A stretch of 64,000 nucleotides of DNA from the NCBI RefSeq assembly GCF_008801835.1, contig NZ_VZOW01000027.1, positions 1-64,000 of the forward strand. The letters are read 5' to 3'. Numbering within the stretch: position 1 is the stretch's first letter; every line of letters starts with the position of its first letter. The position numbers were made by a program, and so were the translations under genes. The stretch comes from Cupriavidus pauculus. GTDB lineage: Bacteria > Pseudomonadota > Gammaproteobacteria > Burkholderiales > Burkholderiaceae. Of the stretch, positions 43,217 to 50,761 are shown piece after piece. The notes beneath the pieces were generated by a model that saw only the letters and a program-made list of their open reading frames with translations, had not been told where the DNA came from and did not search any database.

Positions 43217-43954
43217 CTAGGTCTCGGCCAGTGGCAAGCCCAGTAGCGCGGGTGCGTCGGCATCGAGGATGAGGATGCGCACATCTGCCTGGCCGGCCAG
43301 TTCAAGGATGTTCGCCAGGTCGTCAGGCATGCCCTTGTCGCGGTGCTCCTGTCGAAGCTGCTCAGCACTGATGCCCTCGGCATATTCCAGGTTCTTGTCT
43401 GTCCAGGGCGTGGAGATCAGCTTGACGCCAATCGCCGGGCTGTACGGAACCCGAAAGGCGATGAACAGAAAAGCCTCCGGCGTGGCGAGGTCTGCCAGGT
43501 TGGCGAGGTACTGGCCGGTTTCCTGGCAGATGTGCGCGCTGCTGACTTCCCAGCACCGGCTGTAATAGCCGGTCTCGAAACTCAACCGCTGCACCACGTC
43601 TCGCGCGGCTTCGGCCGAATAGGTATCACCGACATGGACCGGGCGGCCGTCGAGGTCGTCGCCATGGATGGCATAGACCACGGCGCCCACCACGCCTTCG
43701 CCGTTGATGCCTTCAACAGCATCACATTCAGCAATCAGCTCGTCGCTGATGGCGTCAGTGCCGCTTTTGATCAACGCGAAGTCGCTGGTGACGATGCAAG
43801 GCGATGAGATCAGGTCGTTGTCGGAAAGATGCGCTTGGCTCGTGTGGATGGATCGCCAGACATGCGGGCTTCCGTCCCCGTAGCAGATGCACAGCGTTCG
43901 GACGACTCTCAGATTCCAGTAGCCGCGTACAAAGGGATTGGGATTCTGGGTCAT
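43217..43954 (-). CDS. hypothetical ICE accessory protein
   Basis: 245 residues from the ATG at 43954 (GGAG then AAATTCC). Starts MTQNPNPFVRGYWNLRVVRT; middle has a Cys-poor alpha/beta region (VVGAVVYAIHGDDLDGRPVH). The C-terminus IRILILDADAPALLGLPLAE-like segment suggests a nucleotide-free Rossmann-like strand. I cannot name a family. Single leader upstream. Confidence 0.6.
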   Translation of the reverse strand: MTQNPNPFVRGYWNLRVVRTLCICYGDGSPHVWRSIHTSQAHLSDNDLISSPCIVTSDFALIKSGTDAISDELIAECDAVEGINGEGVVGAVVYAIHGDDLDGRPVHVGDTYSAEAARDVVQRLSFETGYYSRCWEVSSAHICQETGQYLANLADLATPEAFLFIAFRVPYSPAIGVKLISTPWTDKNLEYAEGISAEQLRQEHRDKGMPDDLANILELAGQADVRILILDADAPALLGLPLAET

Positions 43955-43977
43955 GGAATTTCTCCAGATTGAATAAT

Positions 43978-44012
43978 GGAGCCAATTCCCGCCACCGGGA
44001 ATTGAACCCCGG
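43978..44012 (-). promoter_or_regulatory. two-stem leader before the 245-residue gene
   Basis: Inner CAATTCCCG-ccac-CGGGAATTG (9 bp perfect) with outer GGAG/CCCC. The minus strand has CCGGGGTTC, identical to the leaders at 38.2 and 38.7 kb. Confidence 0.7.
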
Positions 44013-44167
44013 TGGGTTGAAAGTGGAAAAAGCGTCAGGCGGCACTGATCGAGGGCTTTGGGCCAATCGGCGCAGGCTGACGGAAGAAAAATCGAGGGAC
44101 ATGGCCGCGTGGACGCATGTCCCTCATGGGCAGTGAACAAAAAGACGGTGGTATGCCGCAGACCGGC

Positions 44168-44560
44168 TCACCAACCGCTGTAGTTCACCAACAGATCGGC
44201 GATGACCTTGCGGCGTTGCAGATCGAGACCATCGAAGTCCGACAGTCCTTGGAAGTGGCAGCGCTTGAGCATGGCACCGCCCTCGCGCGCGTTGTAGAAG
44301 CTGAACATGGCGGACAGGAACATGCGTTCCCCGCTGCTCAGGACGCCGAGTGCGTCGTTGGCACGCAGCATGTCGGGACGCAGATCCCACTTGCTCTTTG
44401 CCTGGTTCAGGCCTTCGCGCGTGCCGTCGCCAAACCATTGCGGGCCTGCGATCTCGACGCCGCGCTTCCAGACCTCGAAGAAGGCTTGGGGCGCGGCGGC
44501 GAAATGCTGCTCTTCCCGCATGATCTGATCGACGACTTCCTGGGGCAAAAGCTGGTTCAT
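44168..44560 (-). CDS. hypothetical ICE accessory protein
   Basis: 130 mostly helical residues (EVVDQIMREEQHFAAAPQAF, then LGVLSSGERMFLSAMFSFYN). It follows the 70-residue gene by 21 bases with a GGAG ribosome site, so the two form one unit. Function unknown. Confidence 0.65.
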   Translation of the reverse strand: MNQLLPQEVVDQIMREEQHFAAAPQAFFEVWKRGVEIAGPQWFGDGTREGLNQAKSKWDLRPDMLRANDALGVLSSGERMFLSAMFSFYNAREGGAMLKRCHFQGLSDFDGLDLQRRKVIADLLVNYSGW

Positions 44561-44581
44561 GACGTGGTTCCTCCAGTTGGA

Positions 44582-44794
44582 TCAGGGTGTGGCGAGCTGG
44601 GACCAGCCGCCTCTTTCGAGGGCACGTTGAGCCGCGGCATAGCTGCGGAAGTACTGGCAGGATTCCCGCGAAACGGGACCTTCTGTATCGCGCGTGCCGA
44701 TGTAGTGGCCGGCGGCGCTATGCAGGATTTCGAGCGGCAGGAACTTGCCGCAATGGATCAAGGCCAACTGGCCGAAAGAGGCTTGCTGGGACAT
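44582..44794 (-). CDS. hypothetical small ICE protein
   Basis: 70 residues from the ATG at 44794 (AAGGAG 9 bases before). Reads MSQQASFGQLALIHCGKFLP at the start and SCQYFRSYAAAQRALERGGW near the end. Too short for an assignment. Its leader is the U-tailed nested hairpin at 44810-44850. Confidence 0.55.
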   Translation of the reverse strand: MSQQASFGQLALIHCGKFLPLEILHSAAGHYIGTRDTEGPVSRESCQYFRSYAAAQRALERGGWSQLATP

Positions 44795-44809
44795 GGACGG
44801 GCTCCTTGG

Positions 44810-44850
44810 AAAAAGCGGGGCCTCGTCCCTCACGGGATGGCAGCTCCCGC
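44810..44850 (-). promoter_or_regulatory. nested hairpin plus U-run before the 70-residue gene (attenuator-like)
   Basis: On the minus strand an outer GCGGG/CCCGC encloses TCCC-gtga-GGGA and is followed by TTTTT, then the ribosome site. Same design as the DUF3085 leader. Confidence 0.7.
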
Positions 44851-44928
44851 ACGCGGTTGAGAAAAAAGCATCGGCGTCACGGGTGACGCGCGTCCGCAGA
44901 CTCGATGCGATGGCGGACTGGCGGGTAG

Positions 44929-45072
44929 CGCGGAAAGAATCCGCGGCAGCCTGGAAACTCTGGCTGCTGGCATGGTGCTGACGAATCAGCGACACATGCG
45001 GGCAGCTTCATGCGCGAGGCGAGCCGCGTCAGCCGGAAATCGGCATTTGCAACAGCCCCGATTGGCGAACGC
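44929..45072 (-). repeat. three-hairpin element, copy C
   Basis: Hairpin 3 CGCGGA-aagaa-TCCGCG (44929-44945), hairpin 1 GCAGCC/GGCTGC (44946-44967), hairpin 2 CATG-gt-GCTGA-cgaa-TCAGC-gaca-CATG (44971-44998). CGGAAAT and ATTGGCGA follow as in copy A. A terminator lies directly to the right. Confidence 0.8.
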
Positions 45073-45073
45073 G

Positions 45074-45106
45074 GAAAAAAGAAAGCCCCGCAATAAGTGC
45101 GGGGCT
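45074..45106 (-). terminator. rho-independent terminator after the 103-residue gene
   Basis: On the minus strand AGCCCCGCA-cttat-TGCGGGGCT is followed by TTCTTTTTT. Confidence 0.9.
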
Positions 45107-45131
45107 GTCAGGAGGATGAGGCGAAACTGGG

Positions 45132-45443
45132 TCAGCGAGGCCTGTCGCCCAGTACATGCTGCTTCCACAGGGCGAATGCCTCGTCCGGTCCCAGCTCTGC
45201 GAGGATGACGATGGGCTGGCCCCGACGGGCACGCAGCGATGCGAAATACGCTGGCCGGTCGGCGATGGCGTTGAGCTTGATGCCCTTTAGGAACAGCAAC
45301 TGGCGGGGGCGAACTTTGGTGGTAACGCAGGCATGATTGCGCTTGTTTGGGGCAAAAGGGCCAGCGAAGCGGGCGGACACGGCCAGAAAACCGCGACGAA
45401 CTACTTGTACTTGCCAGGCGAGGCGAACGGGTGACATCAGCAT
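45132..45443 (-). CDS. hypothetical ICE protein at the edge of the metal insert
   Basis: 103 residues, basic N-terminus (VRRGFLAVSARFAGPF) then RPRQLLFLKGIKLNAIADRPAY and a C-terminal GPDEAFALWKQHVLGDRPR. No ribosome site is evident at 45443, so the true start may be the ATG at 45437 or further in. It is the last ICE-type gene before the metal-resistance insert, and its promoter region may have been replaced. Confidence 0.5.
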   Translation of the reverse strand: MLMSPVRLAWQVQVVRRGFLAVSARFAGPFAPNKRNHACVTTKVRPRQLLFLKGIKLNAIADRPAYFASLRARRGQPIVILAELGPDEAFALWKQHVLGDRPR

Positions 45444-45595
45444 ATCGCTATGCGGTAAAGAAGACCGTCCTAAAGCTTGCAGGATCCCGGCATAGCTTCA
45501 TCATCACCTCTCCGTGACGGCTCATTGGAACGAAAAAGGCCAGCATCGCCGTGATGGACTTTCATAATTGCCAGGTCAACTGGCTTGCGTGCTGT
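45444..45595. other. junction between ICE block and metal-resistance insert
   Basis: About 150 bases with no gene and no obvious repeat or target duplication. Base composition becomes less GC-rich on the right side. Confidence 0.4.
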
Positions 45596-45754
45596 TTATT
45601 CACAGCAAGGCATTGCGACGTCGTTGCAGCAATCGCCGCCATCGCAACAGGGCGTTGCAGCAAAAGCGGCGGTGGGCGCTAGCATGAGGGCCAAGCCGCG
45701 GCCGCTCATGCTGGGGGCCGTTCTCTTCAGATTGGTGTCCTGCACCGTGTGCAT
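45596..45754 (-). CDS. 52-residue secreted Cys-pair peptide
   Basis: A short gene 25 bases after lspA in the same operon. It reads MHTVQDTNLKRTAPS, then a signal sequence MSGRGLALMLAPTAAFAA, then a mature peptide with three Cys-Cys pairs: TPCCDGGDCCNDVAMPCCE. Six vicinal Cys in 19 residues is a design for thiol binding of soft metals such as Pb, Cd or Zn in the periplasm. The ribosome site is weak (GGAAAT), so it may depend on coupling to lspA. An internal ATG at 45709 is an alternative start. Confidence 0.65.
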   Translation of the reverse strand: MHTVQDTNLKRTAPSMSGRGLALMLAPTAAFAATPCCDGGDCCNDVAMPCCE

Positions 45755-45779
45755 TGCGAATTTCCGGATCGTCCCAATG

Positions 45780-46280
45780 TCACTGGGACTCCTTTGTGGC
45801 GGCCGGGTTCTCCACGCTCATGAACGACTGGGCCACCAGCGCGATCGCCCCGCCCACGATGGCCATGTCAGCGATGTTGAAGGCGGGCCAGTGCCAGCCG
45901 TGCAGGTGAAAGTCGATGTAGTCGATAACGTGCCCGCGCGTGGCGCGGTCGAACGCGTTGCCCAATGCGCCGCCCAGAATGAGGCTGTACGAAAGGCCTT
46001 CCGTTTTGCGCAGCGGCCGGGAGAGCAGCCATGCGAGCCATGCCGATATTGCGAACGCGATCGCCAGAAAAAACCACCGCTGCCAGCCGCCCGCGCCAGC
46101 AAGGAAGCTGAACGCCGCGCCGGGATTGAGAGCGTGAACTAGGTTGAAGAATGACGCCACCTCGTGCGACCAACCCAAGGGAGTTGTCGCGTCAATGTAG
46201 CTCTTAGCTGCCTGATCGCCGGCGAATATAACGATCGCGAGTGAGTACCACTGCGTCTTGCGAAGAGATGGTTCATCCAT
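45780..46280 (-). CDS. lspA: signal peptidase II homologue of lead-resistance operon
   Basis: 166 residues with four membrane helices and both catalytic aspartates: Asp 111 in LGNAFDR and Asp 138 in FNIADMAI. Prolipoprotein signal peptidases of this kind (PbrC) are part of lead-resistance operons, where they are thought to help with phosphate export or maturation of partners for metal sequestration. The start lies 3 bases after the P-type ATPase stop. Confidence 0.9.
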   Translation of the reverse strand: MDEPSLRKTQWYSLAIVIFAGDQAAKSYIDATTPLGWSHEVASFFNLVHALNPGAAFSFLAGAGGWQRWFFLAIAFAISAWLAWLLSRPLRKTEGLSYSLILGGALGNAFDRATRGHVIDYIDFHLHGWHWPAFNIADMAIVGGAIALVAQSFMSVENPAATKESQ

Positions 46281-46283
46281 TGT

Positions 46284-49196
46284 TCATGCCGCCTTGAACT
46301 TCAGGAGGCGCAGCCCATTGACGACAACCAAAAGACTTGCCCCCATGTCAGCGAACACAGCCATCCACATGGTGGCATGCCCTGTGAACGTCAACGCAAG
46401 GAACACCGCCTTGATGCCAAGGGCCAGAACGATGTTCTGCGTGAGGATCGCCGCAGTGCTACGCGACAGCCGGATGAAGGCGGGGATCTTGCGCAGGTCG
46501 TCGTCCATCAGGGCGACGTCGGCTGTTTCGATCGCGGTGTCGGTGCCGGCCGCGCCCATGGCGAAGCCGATGTCGGCACGGGCGAGCGCGGGCGAATCGT
46601 TGATGCCGTCGCCCACCATGCCCACCTGGCCCTCGCCGCCGACCAGGCTTTCGATGGTCTTGAGCTTGTCTTCGGGCAGTTGGTCACCACGGGCTTCAGA
46701 GATTCCGACCTGGGCAGCGATGGCCGCGGCCGTGTGCTGGTTGTCCCCCGTCAGCATCAGCGTGCGCACACCCAGCGCCTGCAGGTCGGCCACCGCCTCA
46801 CGGCTGGTTTCCTTCACGGTGTCGGCCACTGCAAAAATGCCGAGCACGGTCGCATCGTCCATCAGCAGGATCGCTGTCTTGCCTTGGCGCTCCAGGGTCT
46901 CCAGCCGAGCCTGGAGCGTCGCTTCGCTCAGGCCCAGCTCCTGGGCGAGCCTGTGGTTGCCCATGTGCAACATGCGCCCGGCGACGCGGCCGCGCACGCC
47001 GCGGCCAGGCAGCGCCGCGAAGTCGTCGACCTCGTGCAGCGCGATGCCGTCACGGTTCGCCTTGCGGGCGATGGCCTGAGACACAGGATGGTCCGAGCGT
47101 GCCGCGAGGCTTGCGGCCCAGGCGGCAACTTCCTGCGCCTCGCCGATCAGCGGCACGAAGTCGGTCTGCTCGGGCTTGCCATGTGTGAGTGTGCCGGTCT
47201 TGTCCAGGGCCAACGCCTTGAGCTTGCGCCCGCCCTCCAGGTAGACGCCACCCTTGATCAGGATGCCGCGTCGGGCGGCAGCGGCCAAGCCGCTGACGAT
47301 GGTGACCGGCGTGGAGATGACCAGAGCGCAGGGGCAGGCGATCACCAGCAGTACCAGGGCCTTGTAGACCCAGTCAAACCATGCGCCGCCGAAGGCGAGC
47401 GGCGGCACGACGGCAACCAGCACGGACACCGCGAACACCGCCGGCGTGTAGACGCGGGCGAACTGGTCGACGAAGCGCTGCGTGGGCGCACGGCTGCCCT
47501 GCGCGGACTCCACGGCATGGATGATGCGCGCGAGCGTCGAGTCGCTGGCGCCTGCGGTCACCTTGTATTCGAAAGAGCCGGTCTCATTGATGGTTCCGGC
47601 GAAGACCTGGTCACCTTCGGCCTTCTCGACGGGCAGGCTCTCGCCGGTGATGGGCGCCTGGTTGATGGCCGATCGACCCGAGGTGATCAGGCCGTCCAGT
47701 GCGATGCGCTCGCCAGGACGCACGCGGACCACCGCGCCCTTTGCGACCTCCTTGGCCGGCAGCTCTGTCCATGAGCCATCGGCCTGCCGCACGGTCGCGG
47801 TCTCGGGCGCCAAGTCCATCAGCCCCCGAATGGCGTTGCGGGCGCGGTCCAGCGACTTCGCCTCGATCACTTCCGCCAACGCGAACAGGAACATGACCAT
47901 GGCGGCCTCCGGCCAGTGGCCGATCGCCATGCCGCCGGTGACCGCGATGGCCATCAGGGCGTTCATGTTCAGGTTGAGGTTCTTCAGCGCGATCCAGCCC
48001 TTCTTGTAGGTGCTGAGGCCGCCGGTGAAGATCGAAACCAGTGCCAGCACGATCACGGCCCAATGATTGCCGTCGTTGACCCAGTACACGCCTTCGGCGG
48101 CCACCGCCGCAACGCCCGAAACCGCCATCGGCCACCAATTGGTCTTGTGCGCGGCCACCGGGGCATCGCGCGGCTCATCAGTCCTCTGGACCTCGGCTTC
48201 CATGCCCAGCGATTCGATGGCTTCGACTGCCGGCTTGATCGCGTCGGGTGTGTGCCGAACCGTGAGCGTGCGCTGCATCAGGTTGAAATCCATTCCCTGC
48301 ACGCCCGGCATGCCTTGCAGCTTGCCGCGGATCAGACTTTCCTCGGTCGGACAGTCCATCTTCGCGATGCGAAGTACCGTGGTGGCTGTCTGCATGTCCT
48401 GCCGCGCAGCCTGCATTCCAATGGAAGCAAGCGCCTTCTCGATCGGCGCTGAGGTCGCCAGCGTGTGCTGGACTCCCAGCACACGCTGCATCAGATTGAA
48501 GTCGAGCGCGGTCACACCCGGCAGCTTGCCCAGCCGGTCGCGGATCAGCGCTTCTTCCGTCGGGCAATCCATGTTCTCGATCCGGTACGTCACCCGCTCG
48601 CCGATCGGCGGCGCGGAAACGGCAGCGGTTGGTTGCTGCTGCAGGGCCGAGGATGGGATCACAGCCGCGGCTTCGATCGGCCCCGTGTGGCCGAAGGTCT
48701 GCTCCTTGGCGCGCATGCCGATCGAGGCCAGGACCTGCTCCATCTGCGCGCGTGCCTGAGCGAGGTGTTTCACCGACAGGGTGCGCTCAGCGAGGTCGAA
48801 GTCGAGGTCCTGAATTCCCTCGACTGCCCCGAGGTGCGAGCGGATGAGTTTCTCCTCGCTCGGGCAGTCCATGTTCTCGATGCGGTAGGTGGTCGACACG
48901 GCGGCGTCTCGGACAGCCTGAGCCTTCATGCCCACCGAATTCAGCGCTTGCTCCAAGGCATCGGCCGAGACTTCGCGGTGCGAAATGGTCAACAAACGCT
49001 GCGGAAGATCGAACAGGAGCCGCTCGACACCGGGCATGCCCTCCAGCGTTCGCCGCACCAGTGCTTCCTCATTGCGGCAATCCATGTTGCTCACGTGGAA
49101 AACGGTGGTTTCAGTGCTGGCCTGCTCACTGGCGCACGCCGTCTGTTGGCCATTGCCGCCGGAGCAGGCGCATGGGCTGGAAGGTTCTTTGTTCAT
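46284..49196 (-). CDS. pbrA: heavy-metal P1B-type ATPase with four N-terminal metal-domain repeats
   Basis: 970 residues from the ATG at 49196; earlier in-frame starts lie upstream of the predicted transcription start. All P-type motifs are intact: CPC in IACPCALVIS, DKTGTLT, SDHPVSQAI and GDGINDSPALA. Four ferredoxin-like HMA repeats precede the membrane part, each with MDCxxEE (Cys 40, 111, 211, 282) instead of CxxC. A Cys-containing leader (SSPCACSGG) opens the protein. It exports Pb(II)/Cd(II)/Zn(II) from the cytoplasm. The MerR promoter and lspA favour lead. Four repeats is unusual; most relatives carry one or two. Confidence 0.88.
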   Translation of the reverse strand: MNKEPSSPCACSGGNGQQTACASEQASTETTVFHVSNMDCRNEEALVRRTLEGMPGVERLLFDLPQRLLTISHREVSADALEQALNSVGMKAQAVRDAAVSTTYRIENMDCPSEEKLIRSHLGAVEGIQDLDFDLAERTLSVKHLAQARAQMEQVLASIGMRAKEQTFGHTGPIEAAAVIPSSALQQQPTAAVSAPPIGERVTYRIENMDCPTEEALIRDRLGKLPGVTALDFNLMQRVLGVQHTLATSAPIEKALASIGMQAARQDMQTATTVLRIAKMDCPTEESLIRGKLQGMPGVQGMDFNLMQRTLTVRHTPDAIKPAVEAIESLGMEAEVQRTDEPRDAPVAAHKTNWWPMAVSGVAAVAAEGVYWVNDGNHWAVIVLALVSIFTGGLSTYKKGWIALKNLNLNMNALMAIAVTGGMAIGHWPEAAMVMFLFALAEVIEAKSLDRARNAIRGLMDLAPETATVRQADGSWTELPAKEVAKGAVVRVRPGERIALDGLITSGRSAINQAPITGESLPVEKAEGDQVFAGTINETGSFEYKVTAGASDSTLARIIHAVESAQGSRAPTQRFVDQFARVYTPAVFAVSVLVAVVPPLAFGGAWFDWVYKALVLLVIACPCALVISTPVTIVSGLAAAARRGILIKGGVYLEGGRKLKALALDKTGTLTHGKPEQTDFVPLIGEAQEVAAWAASLAARSDHPVSQAIARKANRDGIALHEVDDFAALPGRGVRGRVAGRMLHMGNHRLAQELGLSEATLQARLETLERQGKTAILLMDDATVLGIFAVADTVKETSREAVADLQALGVRTLMLTGDNQHTAAAIAAQVGISEARGDQLPEDKLKTIESLVGGEGQVGMVGDGINDSPALARADIGFAMGAAGTDTAIETADVALMDDDLRKIPAFIRLSRSTAAILTQNIVLALGIKAVFLALTFTGHATMWMAVFADMGASLLVVVNGLRLLKFKAA

Positions 49197-49236
49197 AGAT
49201 CGCTCTTCATTGACAAGGTTTTCCCCGGATGCCATC

Positions 49237-49267
49237 ATTAGAAAACCTCTAGTAGATATAGAGTCAA
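49237..49267 (-). promoter_or_regulatory. MerR-type promoter of the metal ATPase operon
   Basis: TTGACT (49267-49262) and TCTAAT (49242-49237) are 19 bases apart, the overlong spacer used by MerR-family activators. A dyad CTCTA/TAGAG lies within the spacer. The divergent pbrR starts 21 bases to the right. Confidence 0.9.
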
Positions 49268-49287
49268 GTTTTTTATAGGAAGCAACC

Positions 49288-49686
49288 ATGATGCGGATCG
49301 GTGAACTGGGCAAGAAGGCAGATTGCTTGGTGCAGACCGTGCGCTTTTACGAGTCAGAAGGCTTGCTGCCCGAGCCTGCACGTAGCGAGGGCAACTTCAG
49401 GCTCTATGACGAAGTCCATTTGCAGCGCTTGCTGTTCATCCGCCGCTGCCGGGCGAAGGACATGACGCTGGATGAGATCCGTCAACTGCTGAACTTACGG
49501 GATCGGCCAGAGTTGGGCTGCGGCGAGGTGAACGCGCTGGTCGACGCTCATATCGCGCAAGTGCGGACCAAGATGAAGGAATTGCGCGCCTTGGAGCGCG
49601 AGTTAATGGATCTGCGACGCTCCTGCGATAGCGCCCGAACCTCGCGCGAGTGCGGCATTCTCAACAGCTTGGCCGAGCCCGCCTGA
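49288..49686 (+). CDS. pbrR: MerR-family Pb(II)/Cd(II) sensor
   Basis: 132 residues. The winged helix-turn-helix is at the start (RIGELGKKADCLVQTVRFYE), followed by the dimer helix. Metal-site Cys fall at 78, 113 and 122, the spacing known for PbrR/CadR proteins. It twists the 19-base spacer promoter to activate the ATPase operon when metal binds. The second MerR-type promoter pair near 50.6-50.7 kb is a probable additional target. Ribosome site AGGAAG. Confidence 0.9.
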   Translation: MMRIGELGKKADCLVQTVRFYESEGLLPEPARSEGNFRLYDEVHLQRLLFIRRCRAKDMTLDEIRQLLNLRDRPELGCGEVNALVDAHIAQVRTKMKELRALERELMDLRRSCDSARTSRECGILNSLAEPA

Positions 49687-50083
49687 AGCTCGAGCGTGTC
49701 ATCGGTGCTGGAAGTGATCGGGTCCAGTTCTGAGAGCCACGTGCCGCGCTCCATCATGCGAAAGCGCGCGGTTCTGACGTTTTGAGACGGCGTGCGACCG
49801 AGGGCGTGGCCCACAGGAGCCAGCGCGAGCCGGACGACCTGCGCGCCGCAATCTCCGCCACCTTACGGGTTCTCCAGGCCAGACCGAGCATCGCGGCGTG
49901 GCTGCGCAGGTGCAGGTGCAGGCCAAGGTAGCAGTGCGCCACGACGCGGCCCGACTCATGGGCACGCCACGCAACTCGCGATCGCTTCGCAAGAAGCCGC
50001 AAGGCCCGACTCGCGCAAGAATGCGACGTGGGCAAGATCGTATAGCCAGCAGCGCAAGCGTTTGCCGCTGCTGGCCGGCTCCG
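49687..50083. other. non-coding stretch with decayed sequence
   Basis: About 400 bases between pbrR and the readable end of the desaturase remnant. Open frames exist but none resembles a protein or has a ribosome site. Possibly more of the same decayed region. Confidence 0.4.
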
Positions 50084-50600
50084 GAAGGGATAGACAAGCT
50101 GCGGGCCGTAGTCCATTGGAAAGTCCATCTTTCTTGAGTGTCACTCTTTGGCGCCCAGCGTGTGCTTTTGCGACCGGAAAGCGCTGAACAAGTGGCCCCC
50201 GGGCATCCAGAAATCGCCGTAGTTGACTTGGGCGTCTTCGTGCTCACGCTTGTGATGCCAGCGATGGGCTTCAGCCACCCCGATCAACAATCCCAACGGC
50301 CCGACCCGGTATCCCAGATTGGAGTGCTGGAAGGCCAGATGCACGACCAAGAAGCCGAGCCATGCGCCGACGGCCAACCACAGCTTGGAACGCCGCTACT
50401 GGCTCAACGGGGAGTGGAAAGGCCGCCCGCCCTCTAGCAAGGCGGCACAAGCGAGCGCGACGATCACTGTGAGTAGCTCCGTCGGAAAAGACGGCCGGCC
50501 GGTCGCGAGCTCGCCGAAGAGCACAACCGCAGTGGCGCCACGGATCAGTGGATAGCAGCCATACCGGATGACAGTCGCAATGAAGGGGGCGCATTGGTGC
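50084..50600 (-). pseudogene. decayed sterol desaturase/fatty acid hydroxylase gene
   Basis: On the minus strand a frame at 50141-50390 reads WLGFLVVHLAFQHSNLGYRV and AEAHRWHHKREHEDAQVNYG, the second iron-binding His cluster of the desaturase superfamily. A TAG interrupts it upstream, and the first His cluster is missing. The expected C-terminus (DFPMDYGPQLVYPF) appears in a different frame at 50084-50128. At least one stop, one deletion and one frameshift make it a pseudogene. It still has a MerR-type promoter at its 5' side. Confidence 0.65.
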
Positions 50601-50630
50601 TCATCTGTTCTGTCCTAAAGCTCTGACTGG

Positions 50631-50662
50631 ATTGGAAAACCTTCTAGCTACGGTAGAGTCAA
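50631..50662 (-). promoter_or_regulatory. MerR-type promoter facing the desaturase remnant
   Basis: TTGACT (50662-50657) and TCCAAT (50636-50631) with a 20-base spacer. The spacer closely resembles that of the ATPase promoter (CTA...CTAGA(A)GGTTT), suggesting the same regulator. Confidence 0.75.
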
Positions 50663-50706
50663 GGGCGTCCGGGAAGACCCTGTGGCAAGTTCGTTGCATC
50701 TGCGCC

Positions 50707-50737
50707 TTGACTCTCCAGCCGCTACAGGCTTCAGCAT
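50707..50737 (+). promoter_or_regulatory. MerR-type promoter of the CDF gene
   Basis: TTGACT (50707-50712), then CTCCAGCCGCTACAGGCTT, then a weak CAGCAT. The 19-base spacer is typical of metal-induced MerR promoters. It is divergent from the previous one, 44 bases apart. Confidence 0.65.
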
Positions 50738-50761
50738 CCATCGATTTGGAAGGAACAATGC

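Noticed and set aside
40147-45072. CRISPR array as an explanation of the repeated hairpins
   Set aside because: Repeats are over 2 kb apart, differ in sequence with compensated pairs, and have no spacers or cas genes.
45585-46142. Plus-strand frame across the lspA region
   Set aside because: It overlaps lspA and the Cys-pair peptide on the opposite strand, both of which have clear features.
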